Assembly (NCBI GenBank): GCA_963707465.1
Contig: CAVPQK010000015.1
Span: 1,178,001 to 1,242,000, forward strand
Direction: 5' to 3'
Origin: Bog-159 sp963707465
Lineage (GTDB): Bacteria > Acidobacteriota > Terriglobia > Bryobacterales > Bryobacteraceae
Length of the DNA stretch: 64,000 bases
The notes under the pieces were generated by a model. The model searched no databases. It was given only the letters and a program-made list of their open reading frames with translations, and was not told where the DNA came from. The position numbers were made by a program, and so were the translations under genes. Shown one piece after another: positions 51,965-59,825 of the stretch. The stretch's first letter is position 1; every line of letters starts with the position of its first letter.

Positions 51965-53134
51965 CTACTCCGCCAGCGGGTATTGGATGCTGCGCAGCAG
52001 CCAATCGCGATTGGCGCGCACGTCCTCGCGCAGGGTTTCGCAGAGCGCTTCGCGCCGCTCATACAGCCGGTGGCTCTCGCGCTTGGCGTGATTGTCCAGC
52101 AGCGCTTTCACCAGAAAGGGCATCACCATCGAATAATCCGCCTGCATGCTTTCGGTGGTTTGCAAGTAGGTGTCCTTATCCACCTTGCCCCAAGTCACGG
52201 CTTCGGCGGGCGGACAGGAGGACAACGAGCCGTCGGTGACCGGAGCGGTCACGATCTGCACATCGAACTGGTAGCCGCGCACGTTCGCCAGTCCCAGCAC
52301 CTGGCCCAGCGCGGGCTCCGGTTGCAGGTTGTAGTTCTTTGGCACGCCGCCGCCCAGGATCAGTGTGGCGAGCGCGCGTGCCGGGCTCTCGAACAATCCC
52401 CAGCGGTGATAGGCGCAGGCTTCGAACACCTCCGCGTGCAGGTCCAGGTCGAAGGCATATTCCGGCACGATGCCGGCGTTGCGCATGGCCCATAGCTTCA
52501 TCGAATTCAGGAAGACGCTGCCATCCGCTGGCGCGCCCACCAGCACCGGGATCGCCAGCCGATGGCAGGTGGCCAGCAGTCCGGCGGGCACTCCGTTGCG
52601 CCGTTCCTGCGCGGCGTAATACGCGCCCAGGCGGTAACGCAGTTCCGTGCCGGTCATCTTTTTCTGAAACTCGGGGCGCGCCAGGCAGGCGCTCAGGAAG
52701 CGGTCCTGATCGAGCAGCACGGCTTCGTCGAACGCCATATCGGTGACGCGGATGGTGCCTTCGTCGCGCAGGGCCGCGTCGTCGCTCTGGATCGGCACTT
52801 CGTGAATGGGCTCGCCGGCATGCCCGTCCAGGCTGCGATGGCCGTCGTGATAGCAGACGGCATCGGTGGTGCTGATGTAGGCGACCCATCCGGTTTCGAG
52901 CAGCGGGATGAGCCAGGCGAGGTGCTGGCCCGAGACGGTGACCGGACCGGAGATGGCCAATGTCAGCGGGCAACCTTCGCCGATCGCGCGGTCGAGAATG
53001 GTGTAAATGCGCCGCAGATACGCCCCGCCGAAGGCCGGCAGGCAATGCCGGAAGATTTCGTCGAGGGTGGCGCATTCGTCGACACGGCGGACGCGGACCG
53101 GATGGCGATGGGGCATCGTTTCCGAAGGTAACAT
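51965..53134 (-). CDS. Deoxyhypusine synthase-like protein
   Basis: 389 residues from the first ATG (a second at 53116 has GGAAA before it). The fold of deoxyhypusine synthase/homospermidine synthase is indicated by AISGPVTVSGQHLAWLIPLL, ISTTDAVCYHDGHRSL, the LGGGVPKNYNLQPEP block (with NAD contacts), and the EAVTWGKVDKDTY region in which the Lys that forms the enzyme-imine in eukaryotic DHS would sit. Bacteria lack eIF5A, so homospermidine or another polyamine derivative is the likely product, or an unknown modification. It follows the glyoxalase-type gene by 18 bases. Confidence 0.9.
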   Translation of the reverse strand: MLPSETMPHRHPVRVRRVDECATLDEIFRHCLPAFGGAYLRRIYTILDRAIGEGCPLTLAISGPVTVSGQHLAWLIPLLETGWVAYISTTDAVCYHDGHRSLDGHAGEPIHEVPIQSDDAALRDEGTIRVTDMAFDEAVLLDQDRFLSACLARPEFQKKMTGTELRYRLGAYYAAQERRNGVPAGLLATCHRLAIPVLVGAPADGSVFLNSMKLWAMRNAGIVPEYAFDLDLHAEVFEACAYHRWGLFESPARALATLILGGGVPKNYNLQPEPALGQVLGLANVRGYQFDVQIVTAPVTDGSLSSCPPAEAVTWGKVDKDTYLQTTESMQADYSMVMPFLVKALLDNHAKRESHRLYERREALCETLREDVRANRDWLLRSIQYPLAE

Positions 53135-53152
53135 GAGGCGCGGGGGCGCCCG

Positions 53153-53470
53153 TCAGCGCGTGAGATTGTAGATCAGGCCGAAAGGATCCCGAACGTAGCA
53201 TCGCGGAAAATCGGGCTCGTCTTTTACGATCTCGCAGCCGTGCTGAACGAGGCGGAGCTTGGCTTGTGCAACGTCGTCTACGGTGACTTCCAGCACCGGT
53301 CCGAGGGCCGGACCGCGCTCGATGAACAGGTTGATGCGCGGGCCGTGGAGGCTGATCATGTCCGTCGCTTCGCCGGTGATGGTGAACCCGAGGTGGTCGA
53401 CATAGAAAGCGGCCGCGTGCGCTGGGTCTGGAGCTTGGATCAGAATATCGGCGCCGAAAGCGTTTGCCAT
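53153..53470 (-). CDS. VOC/glyoxalase-fold protein
   Basis: 105 residues from ATG 53470, with GGGA six bases upstream; a longer frame to 53545 overlaps the PQQ gene. Pattern of a single VOC module: ILIQAPDPAHAAAFYVDHLG with FTITGE, a metal-type position in INLFIERG, and the end RCYVRDPFGLIYNL. Such small VOC proteins are often dioxygenases, lyases or resistance proteins. No partner to refine the role. It lies between the PQQ dehydrogenase and the DHS-like gene, spaced 13 and 18 bases. Confidence 0.85.
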   Translation of the reverse strand: MANAFGADILIQAPDPAHAAAFYVDHLGFTITGEATDMISLHGPRINLFIERGPALGPVLEVTVDDVAQAKLRLVQHGCEIVKDEPDFPRCYVRDPFGLIYNLTR

Positions 53471-53483
53471 TTGTTCCCTTTGC

Positions 53484-55295
53484 TCATTTCCCATCCACCG
53501 AAAATGCCAGCAGCACGTTGCCGGGCGTTTCGCCGAACATGCCATAGCCGGAATTCACGTAGAGTATCCCGCCCACGACCGTAGGACCGGGGCCGTCCAG
53601 CGAGCCTCCCTTGGCCTTCACTCCGTTCACGGACTGGTATTGCACGGCGGTGTCGATATCCCAGACGATGCGGCCATCGGCGGTCGAATACCCGCGGAGG
53701 TGGCCGTCGAGCGAGCCCGAGAAAGCCACTCCCGGGATGAGCGTCACGGCAGCCGACTGCGCCGGGCTGCATCCCGGCTTCGCGCATCCAGGTGACGGCG
53801 TGGACCAGACGCGCTCGCCGGTCGCCAGCTTCAGCGCGAACATACCGCCGGCCTCGCTGAGATTTTTCGTCGCGTAGTGGTCCGAGACCGCCACGTAGAC
53901 GTTCTGGCCGTCCGACGCGTTGCCCCACTGCACGCCGCCAAGCGGGCCGCCCTTGCCCACTCGCACGCTCCACAACACTTCGCCCTGCTGATCCGGATCG
54001 ACGGCGTGCACCATGCCGGACTTTTGTCCGGCCACCAGCGCGCGCTTGCCGTTTGGCAGATCCACCAGGTTCGGCGAGCAACCGAAATCGAAATCGGGGC
54101 CGTTGGCTTCCGGGCAATTGTCGCCAGCGGGACAACCGACGACGAAGGCGTCGCCGGCGGTCATCTGGCGCGACCAGAGCAGCTTCCCGGTGTCCATATC
54201 GAAGGCCATGAAGGCGTCGCTGGTGCGCGCGGGCGGGTCGGAATAGGCATCACCAGTAGTCACATAAATCGCGCGGTTCTTCGCATCGACGGTCGGCGAC
54301 GACCACACGGAAGCGCCGGATGGTCCCCAAAGCTGGGTGCCCTGCTTGTTCTTGCGCACCGGATGGGGCGCCTCCGCGATGGTGTAGGTCTTCCAGATCA
54401 CTTTGCCCGTGGCGGCATCGAGCGCGGTGACCGCGCCGCGGAATTTGCAACACTCGTACTTGGGCGACGCGCCGGTGACTTCCTCGTAGGAGGAATCCGG
54501 CACATAGAGCCGGCCGTCGTAGAGCGCCGGCGCGCCGGTGATCATGGCGGCGGGATGCTCCTCCACGCGCACCTTCCACAGCAGCGCGCCGGTCGAGGCA
54601 TCCACCGCATAGGCCTGCGCCCGCTGATCGCCGAAATACGCCACCCACTTCGCGCCCACGGGACCGATGCTGATGGCGCTGCGCACCGGCCCATCGGCTT
54701 TGAACACCCAGTAGGTGCAGCCGGTGGCCGCGTCGAGCGAATAGACCTTGCCCGAGTCGCTGCCAGCGAAGATCCGTCCGCCTGCGACAGTGGGCTGGGC
54801 GAAGGCGCGGCCCGCGCCGGCGAAGCCGAAAGCCCACTTGAGCTTCAATTGCGGAACCTGATCCGCGCGCAGGCCCGCCATGGCCGCCGGCTGCATGCGG
54901 TGATTGGCGGAATCCACACCCCAGCCGTTCCAATAAGGGCCGGCGAACGGCTTATCGAAAGCCGGCGCGAGCTCGGCACAGACGCCTTGCTGGGACGTTT
55001 CCTCAGCGCCGAAAGCTTTACCGCCGGTGACGAACATGGCGACAGCGCGGGCCTCCACGGGCGTGAGCGCCTTGCCCTGTTCGGCCATCTTGCCGGTAGT
55101 CAGCGACGCCAGGACGCGCTCGGGAGTGAGCAGGCTCAGGGTGAGGAGTTGCGGCGCGCGCCCCACGCCTTTGTCGTGGCATTGGGCGCACTGCTTCTGG
55201 TAGACCGCCGCTCCGGCGCCGTCATTTTGGGCGATGGCCGCCGCGCAACTCGCTAATACAAGTATTGAAACTCGGGATGCAGCAATAAACTCCAC
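53484..55295 (-). CDS. PQQ-type quinoprotein with N-terminal cytochrome c domain
   Basis: 603 residues. Signal sequence (VSILVLASCAAAIAQ), then a cytochrome c with KQCAQCHDKGVG (one CxxCH) and a distal Met in TTGKMAEQGK. The rest is a PQQ-binding-type propeller with repeats VYSLDAATGCTYWVFK and VTALDAATGKVIWKTY. The layout matches polyvinyl-alcohol dehydrogenase-like quinohemoproteins, which oxidise alcohols in the periplasm. A row of paired Cys (CCKFRG, CPAGDNCPEA, CAKPGCSP) suggests several disulfides. The start overlaps the stop of the DUF1549/1553 gene by 43 bases, so the two are coupled and may exchange electrons. Confidence 0.87.
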   Translation of the reverse strand: MEFIAASRVSILVLASCAAAIAQNDGAGAAVYQKQCAQCHDKGVGRAPQLLTLSLLTPERVLASLTTGKMAEQGKALTPVEARAVAMFVTGGKAFGAEETSQQGVCAELAPAFDKPFAGPYWNGWGVDSANHRMQPAAMAGLRADQVPQLKLKWAFGFAGAGRAFAQPTVAGGRIFAGSDSGKVYSLDAATGCTYWVFKADGPVRSAISIGPVGAKWVAYFGDQRAQAYAVDASTGALLWKVRVEEHPAAMITGAPALYDGRLYVPDSSYEEVTGASPKYECCKFRGAVTALDAATGKVIWKTYTIAEAPHPVRKNKQGTQLWGPSGASVWSSPTVDAKNRAIYVTTGDAYSDPPARTSDAFMAFDMDTGKLLWSRQMTAGDAFVVGCPAGDNCPEANGPDFDFGCSPNLVDLPNGKRALVAGQKSGMVHAVDPDQQGEVLWSVRVGKGGPLGGVQWGNASDGQNVYVAVSDHYATKNLSEAGGMFALKLATGERVWSTPSPGCAKPGCSPAQSAAVTLIPGVAFSGSLDGHLRGYSTADGRIVWDIDTAVQYQSVNGVKAKGGSLDGPGPTVVGGILYVNSGYGMFGETPGNVLLAFSVDGK

Positions 55296-57574
55296 AGAAG
55301 ATCCTCCAAAGCCGCCGGCGCCAGCTTGCCACCCGCGAAATAATTCTTTACGATGCGCGCCTCCTGCGAGTTCGGCTTTCGCGCGAAAAATTGCAAATAA
55401 AGCCGCTGGCCCGCCTCGTCGACGCTCGCCAGGCGCGGCGGAGCGGGCACCGGAGGCGCTCCCGCGACACGCACCAGCCGCTCGCGGTCGGGCTCGGCGC
55501 CGAAGATGAAAAACCGGACGGCGCCCTCGATGTCGTCGGTGGTGGAACGGTCGTCAAGGGCCACCCGGCCGCGTATCCGCACATAGCCGGCCCCATCTAT
55601 GGGGATCGCCAAACGGCTGCCGGGGGGCATGGTAATGGTTTCGCCGACCGGCTCCTTATTGGAAGTCAGCCACTGCCGCGCGAATCCGGCCGGCACGAAG
55701 TCCGCCAGATCCTTCACGCCTTGCGGACCGAACAACTCCGCGTGCACCCAGCCTGCTACAGTGCGCGTGGGATCGTAGGAGCCCGCATCCTGCTCCAGCA
55801 GCCACAATTTCTTCAGGCCGGTGATGTCGACATCAAAATCCACCACCCCGCGGCGCATTTTGCCGCTATCGAAAAGGTTTTCCGGGGCCGGCGGCAGTTC
55901 AGAGAGCAAGCCTAGCGCGCCGCGGCGCAGCATGTTTTCGAGGCTCGCGCCATTCGCCAGTTCCAGCGCCTGGAAGGTAGTCGGGCGATTGTCGCGCGTG
56001 GTGAAGGGCTGGTCGCGAATGGGCCGGCCCAACGCGAGGGCTAGCGGCGATGCCTTGAACTGCCAGTCGCGCGACGGAATGGCCGTCTTGTCTCCTACAA
56101 GCAAACGCCATTGTCCGGTCACTGCCGACACTGTATCGGCAAATTCTTCGGCGGAAAGGCGGCGCACCATCGGCCCGCGAAAGACGTAGGGCTTCTCAGG
56201 CTGCTCGGCGGTGACGGCCGCGGGCAGTTGATACGCCTTCGAAGTCATCAGCAGGCGCAGCAGATATTTCAGATCGTTCCCATGCGCCGTGAAATCGGAG
56301 GCCAGCCAGTCGAGCAGGTCCGCATTCCAGGGTTCGCTATCCATTTCGTCCACGGGTTCCACCAGCCCGCGCCCGAACAGTTTTTGCCAGTAACGATTTA
56401 CGATGGTGCGCGCCACGCGGCCGTTCCGGGCATCAGTGAAGAAGCGCGCGGCGGCGGCGTGCCGATCGGCGAGCGGGGCGTCCTCGGGGACCGCGCCCAA
56501 TTCCGGATAGAGCAGCTGCGGCCCGGTGAACGTGCCGGTCTTGACGTCGCAGCGCACCAGTTCCAGACGGCTTTGGGGCGCGAACAGCGCCGCCATACCA
56601 TACGATTCGCGCAGCTTGTAGCGGTTGATGAAACTGTCGTGACAGGAAGCGCATTTCAGATTGATGCCCAGGAAAATCTGCGCAGTGTTCTGGGCCGCCT
56701 GCATGTATGGCGTCTGGCTGGCGTTGATGTCGCCGCGCCAGTTGACGCCGATCAGGAAACCGTCCGGGTCGGACTTTTCCACCGGATTCACCAGGGCGGC
56801 GATCATCTTGTCGTAAGGCAGGTTGCGTTCGAGCGCGGCGAGCAGCCAGCCGGTGATGGATTTGCGTTCGCCCGCGTATTCGCCGCCCTGGTCGTTGCGC
56901 AGGAGGTCGTTCCACCAACTGATCCAATGCTCGGCGTAGGGTTTGGAATCGGCCAGCAGCGTATCGATCAGGCGTTCGCGTTTGCCGGTAGCGCGATCGT
57001 TGAGGAAGGCTTCGAGTTGCGCCGGTGTGGGCGGAAGCCCAGACAGGTCGAAGTAGACGCGCCGGGCGAAGCGGGCATCGGACGTCACGGCCGGGAACGG
57101 GATGGCGTGCGCGGCCAAGTAAGCCGCGATGAAGCGATCAATTGGATGCGGTTCGTTGCCGGCGGGCAGGTCGGGCTGGCGTGGCGCGATGGGGGCGACC
57201 GGCGTAGGAGCGGCCGCGGCAACCTCCGGCCAGACCGCGCCGGCGTCGATCCAGGCGCGCAGCGTGGCAATCTGGGCCGACGTCAGCGGCTCGCCGGAAG
57301 CGGGCATGATGGCGCCGCGCTGGCCGGAAATCTTCTCGATCAGCAAACTGGCGCCGCTCGCTCCGGGCACGATGGCCGGACCGCTCGCGCCACCGGCGAG
57401 CACAAGCGCGCGGCTGGTGAGCGACAGCCCCGCGGCGGGCTTTGCGCCACGATGGCAGGGAGCGCATCGCGCCGCCAGGATAGGATGCACTTCGGTGGCA
57501 AAGTCCACCGCTTGAGCCATGACCGCCGGCAGGGCCAGTAAAGCCACTATGCGCGTAATGCAGGGAAGATGCAT
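55253..57574 (-). CDS. DUF1549/DUF1553 (planctomycete-type) cytochrome protein
   Basis: 773 residues from ATG 57574; a longer frame to 57712 is present but would overlap the PhyH gene in part. Signal sequence MHLPCITRIVALLALPAVMA, a cytochrome c-like domain with AARCAPCHRGAKPAAG, then PSCyt2/DUF1549 (HPIDRFIAAYLAAHAI, FARRVYFDLSGLPPTPAQLE) and DUF1553 (VNRYWQKLFGRGLVEPVDEM, AEQPEKPYVFRGPMVRRLSA). A second CxxCH (NLKCASCHDSF) lies in the middle. Such proteins are common in Planctomycetes and Acidobacteria, with unknown electron-transfer roles. Usually a DUF1501 protein is next to it; here a quinoprotein follows instead. Confidence 0.9.
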   Translation of the reverse strand: MHLPCITRIVALLALPAVMAQAVDFATEVHPILAARCAPCHRGAKPAAGLSLTSRALVLAGGASGPAIVPGASGASLLIEKISGQRGAIMPASGEPLTSAQIATLRAWIDAGAVWPEVAAAAPTPVAPIAPRQPDLPAGNEPHPIDRFIAAYLAAHAIPFPAVTSDARFARRVYFDLSGLPPTPAQLEAFLNDRATGKRERLIDTLLADSKPYAEHWISWWNDLLRNDQGGEYAGERKSITGWLLAALERNLPYDKMIAALVNPVEKSDPDGFLIGVNWRGDINASQTPYMQAAQNTAQIFLGINLKCASCHDSFINRYKLRESYGMAALFAPQSRLELVRCDVKTGTFTGPQLLYPELGAVPEDAPLADRHAAAARFFTDARNGRVARTIVNRYWQKLFGRGLVEPVDEMDSEPWNADLLDWLASDFTAHGNDLKYLLRLLMTSKAYQLPAAVTAEQPEKPYVFRGPMVRRLSAEEFADTVSAVTGQWRLLVGDKTAIPSRDWQFKASPLALALGRPIRDQPFTTRDNRPTTFQALELANGASLENMLRRGALGLLSELPPAPENLFDSGKMRRGVVDFDVDITGLKKLWLLEQDAGSYDPTRTVAGWVHAELFGPQGVKDLADFVPAGFARQWLTSNKEPVGETITMPPGSRLAIPIDGAGYVRIRGRVALDDRSTTDDIEGAVRFFIFGAEPDRERLVRVAGAPPVPAPPRLASVDEAGQRLYLQFFARKPNSQEARIVKNYFAGGKLAPAALEDLLWSLLLHPEFQYLY

Positions 57575-57596
57575 GCGATGAGCGCTGGTCAGATAA

Positions 57597-58361
57597 TTAT
57601 ATAGCGATGCGGGGCTCGCCCACAGGAAAGCGCATGATGCTCTGTTGGTCGGCTCTGAGCGATTGCCACACTGGAAGAGGAATCGGATTGACTTCGCGGC
57701 TGTCGTCGGCATACCACCGGCGGACGTAACGAATGGTTACGAGCGCGCGTGGCGTGCCGGTCAGATTCGGTGTGCCGCGATGCAATGCCCATGGATGGCG
57801 GATTAGCACATCGCCTAAATCCAGAGCCACCGGCTGCGTCTTAATAGTTCCTTCCTCGACCGAGCGAGTCGCTTGGCTCCTCGGCATGTTGTGAGTGCCT
57901 GGTGCAATTTCCATGGGGCCGTCGGCGGACGCGATTTCCATGAGACCGAAGCTGACCACCAGCATGTAGGCGGGCAAGGGCATGTCGGGCGCTTCGGAGA
58001 ATAACGGCCGCTGATAATCGGCGTGAAGCTCCTGGTACGTGGAGCCCTTAAGCGGCACATCGCAGCCCCATTGGTCGGCTACTATCCGGTCGTCCATGGC
58101 GCCGCGCACTACGTTGAGAACGCCCGCGTCGAAGAAGAACTCTGGCGCAAAGCAGGGCGGGTCAAAAGGCATCGGCAGAAAGTGACGATGGCTGCCGCGA
58201 TTCGGCTTGTCCAGATTGGCTTCCACGTAGGCGAGTAGAACCGGCCAAAACGCCTCCCGGCAACTTTGGATCGCGGATTGAGCGAGGTGGGATTTGAGAA
58301 CGCAAAAGCCCCGGTCTTTGAGCTCCGCGATTCTGTCCGCGGCTCCCGCCAAACCGTTCAT
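57597..58361 (-). CDS. Phytanoyl-CoA dioxygenase (PhyH) family protein
   Basis: 254 residues. Fe(II)/2-oxoglutarate oxygenase fold with HxD in YQELHADYQRPL, the distal His in HPWALHRGTPNLTGTPRAL with Arg that would bind 2-oxoglutarate. Such enzymes hydroxylate diverse small molecules. No partner indicates the substrate. The stop is 23 bases before the DUF1549/1553 gene's start; the upstream end is 10 bases from the DUF1801 gene. Confidence 0.87.
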   Translation of the reverse strand: MNGLAGAADRIAELKDRGFCVLKSHLAQSAIQSCREAFWPVLLAYVEANLDKPNRGSHRHFLPMPFDPPCFAPEFFFDAGVLNVVRGAMDDRIVADQWGCDVPLKGSTYQELHADYQRPLFSEAPDMPLPAYMLVVSFGLMEIASADGPMEIAPGTHNMPRSQATRSVEEGTIKTQPVALDLGDVLIRHPWALHRGTPNLTGTPRALVTIRYVRRWYADDSREVNPIPLPVWQSLRADQQSIMRFPVGEPRIAI

Positions 58362-58371
58362 CGGGAAATGG

Positions 58372-58770
58372 TCACCGCGGTTTCTTCCCCTGGTTCTGAG
58401 CGATCCGCGCCTGCACCAACTTCTTGACCAAGGCAGCGGGCAGGGGTTTGTCCACGGGGAATCGGATGGTGCCTTTCGATACTTCGACGCCCTTGACGTT
58501 CAGCAAGGCTTCCGTCAGGGCGCCATTCATCGGATACAAACTGCAATGTTTCGAAAACGCGGCGAACCACACCAGCGGACGGCCTTGGTAATTGAACGCC
58601 GGCATGCCATAGCTGATGGCCTCGGTGGCCTCCGTCGGCACAGCGGACCGAATCGCGACACGAACCTTGTTCAAGGTGCTCCGCGCAGGCTCCGGGACAC
58701 GGGCGAGATATTCGTCAATCTCTTTCGCCGGCTGACTGCGATCGCCGGAATTCGCTTTTTTCATCACCAT
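58372..58770 (-). CDS. DUF1801-domain protein
   Basis: 132 residues from ATG 58770 (GGGGTG upstream). The core has EIDEYLARVPEPARSTLNKV, EAISYGMPAFNYQGRPLVW and CSLYPMNGALTEALLNVKGV, then KGTIRFPVDKPLPAALVKKL, all typical of the YdhG/DUF1801 fold. Relatives are described as putative iron chaperones or nucleic-acid binding proteins; the role is uncertain. An alternative start at 58827 would place the hairpin repeat 58785-58820 inside the coding region, which is unlikely. Confidence 0.85.
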   Translation of the reverse strand: MVMKKANSGDRSQPAKEIDEYLARVPEPARSTLNKVRVAIRSAVPTEATEAISYGMPAFNYQGRPLVWFAAFSKHCSLYPMNGALTEALLNVKGVEVSKGTIRFPVDKPLPAALVKKLVQARIAQNQGKKPR

Positions 58771-58784
58771 ATTCACCCCCGGCT

Positions 58785-58820
58785 GCCGGCTAAAAGCCGG
58801 CTGCGGCCAGGATTGGCCGC
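58785..58820. repeat. Double-hairpin REP-like element
   Basis: Two adjacent perfect hairpins: GCCGGCT-AAA-AGCCGGC (58785-58801) and GCGGCCA-GGAT-TGGCCGC (58803-58820). The second has a loop starting GGA, like the GGAG loops of the RAYT-flanking units. No T run, so it is not an intrinsic terminator. It lies between the aldo/keto reductase and DUF1801 genes. Confidence 0.78.
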
Positions 58821-58830
58821 CCTCCAAAAT

Positions 58831-59772
58831 TCACGCCGACGCGATCTCCCGCACCTCTTCAGCACTGAGGCGGAAGTCCGCGGCGCCGATCACACCTTCC
58901 ACCTGTTTGGCCGAGCGCATGCCGACGATGGCGGCGGTTACCGCGGGATGGCGGAGGGTCCAGGCGATGGCGACCTCGCCCGGCGTGCGGCCGTGGCGCT
59001 GGCCGATCGAGCGTAGAAGTTCCGCCAATCCCAGATTGCGGGTGAGCCGCGGCTCCTGGAAATGCGGCATGCGCCGGCGGTGGTCGTCAGCGGGCATGGC
59101 GGCGATGCGCTCGCGCGTCATGGCGCCCGAAAGCAGGCCCGATTTCATGGGCGAATACACGATCACGCCGATGCCATGCTGCTGGGTATAGGGCAAAACC
59201 GACTCTTCGATTTCCGGCGAGACGATGGAGTAGGGCGGCTGCAGCGAGGTGATGGGCGCAATGGCTTGCGCGCGACGCAGTTGGTCCGCATTGAAATTGG
59301 ATACGCCGATCCAGCGCACTTTACCCTCGCGCTGAAGCTCCGCCATGGTGGTCCAGCCTTCCTCGACATCTTCATCCGGCTCAGGCCAGTGAATCTGATA
59401 GAGGTCGATCGAGTCCACCTGGAGACGGCGGAGGCTGGCTTCGACTTCGCGGCGGATGGAGTCCGCCTTCAGGCTCTTCGAAATCTCGCCGCGTTCGTTC
59501 CACACGCGCTCGCACTTGGTGAAGACGAACGGTTTGCTGGAGCGGCCTTTGAGCGCGCGCGCCACCACTTCTTCGGAATGGCCCAGGCCGTAGACGGCGG
59601 CCGTGTCGATCCAGTTCAGGCCCGCGTCCAACGCGGCGTGGATGGCCGCAACGGATTCGTCGTCGTCCTGGGGTCCCCAGGCGAACGCCCAACCGCCTCC
59701 ACCCATGGCCCACGCGCCGATGCCGAGGGGCGTGATGTGCATGTCGCTGTTGCCTAATTGCTTGGTTTGCAT
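58831..59772 (-). CDS. Aldo/keto reductase
   Basis: 313 residues. Catalytic tetrad: Asp and Tyr in WIDTAAVYGLGHSEEV, Lys in FVFTKCERVW and His in LYQIHWPEPDEDVEEG. GVSNFNADQLRRAQAI and NADPH-binding region IVGMRSAKQVEGVIG (R-x5-Q-type) complete the family. A cytosolic NADPH-dependent reductase of carbonyls; substrate not determinable. It follows the lipase gene and precedes the double-hairpin element. Confidence 0.93.
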   Translation of the reverse strand: MQTKQLGNSDMHITPLGIGAWAMGGGGWAFAWGPQDDDESVAAIHAALDAGLNWIDTAAVYGLGHSEEVVARALKGRSSKPFVFTKCERVWNERGEISKSLKADSIRREVEASLRRLQVDSIDLYQIHWPEPDEDVEEGWTTMAELQREGKVRWIGVSNFNADQLRRAQAIAPITSLQPPYSIVSPEIEESVLPYTQQHGIGVIVYSPMKSGLLSGAMTRERIAAMPADDHRRRMPHFQEPRLTRNLGLAELLRSIGQRHGRTPGEVAIAWTLRHPAVTAAIVGMRSAKQVEGVIGAADFRLSAEEVREIASA

Positions 59773-59803
59773 GTCCGCTATTTATGATAGCGAAGGGCGC
59801 GGG

Positions 59804-59825
59804 AGACAGGCCAGGAGGCCTGTCT
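59804..59825. repeat. Hairpin with AGGA loop at the end of the lipase gene
   Basis: A perfect 9-bp stem (AGACAGGCC/GGCCTGTCT) with AGGA loop. It overlaps the first base of the lipase stop codon and may end its transcript, though no strong T run follows on the minus strand. The sequence resembles single units of the REP-like family in this window. Confidence 0.75.
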
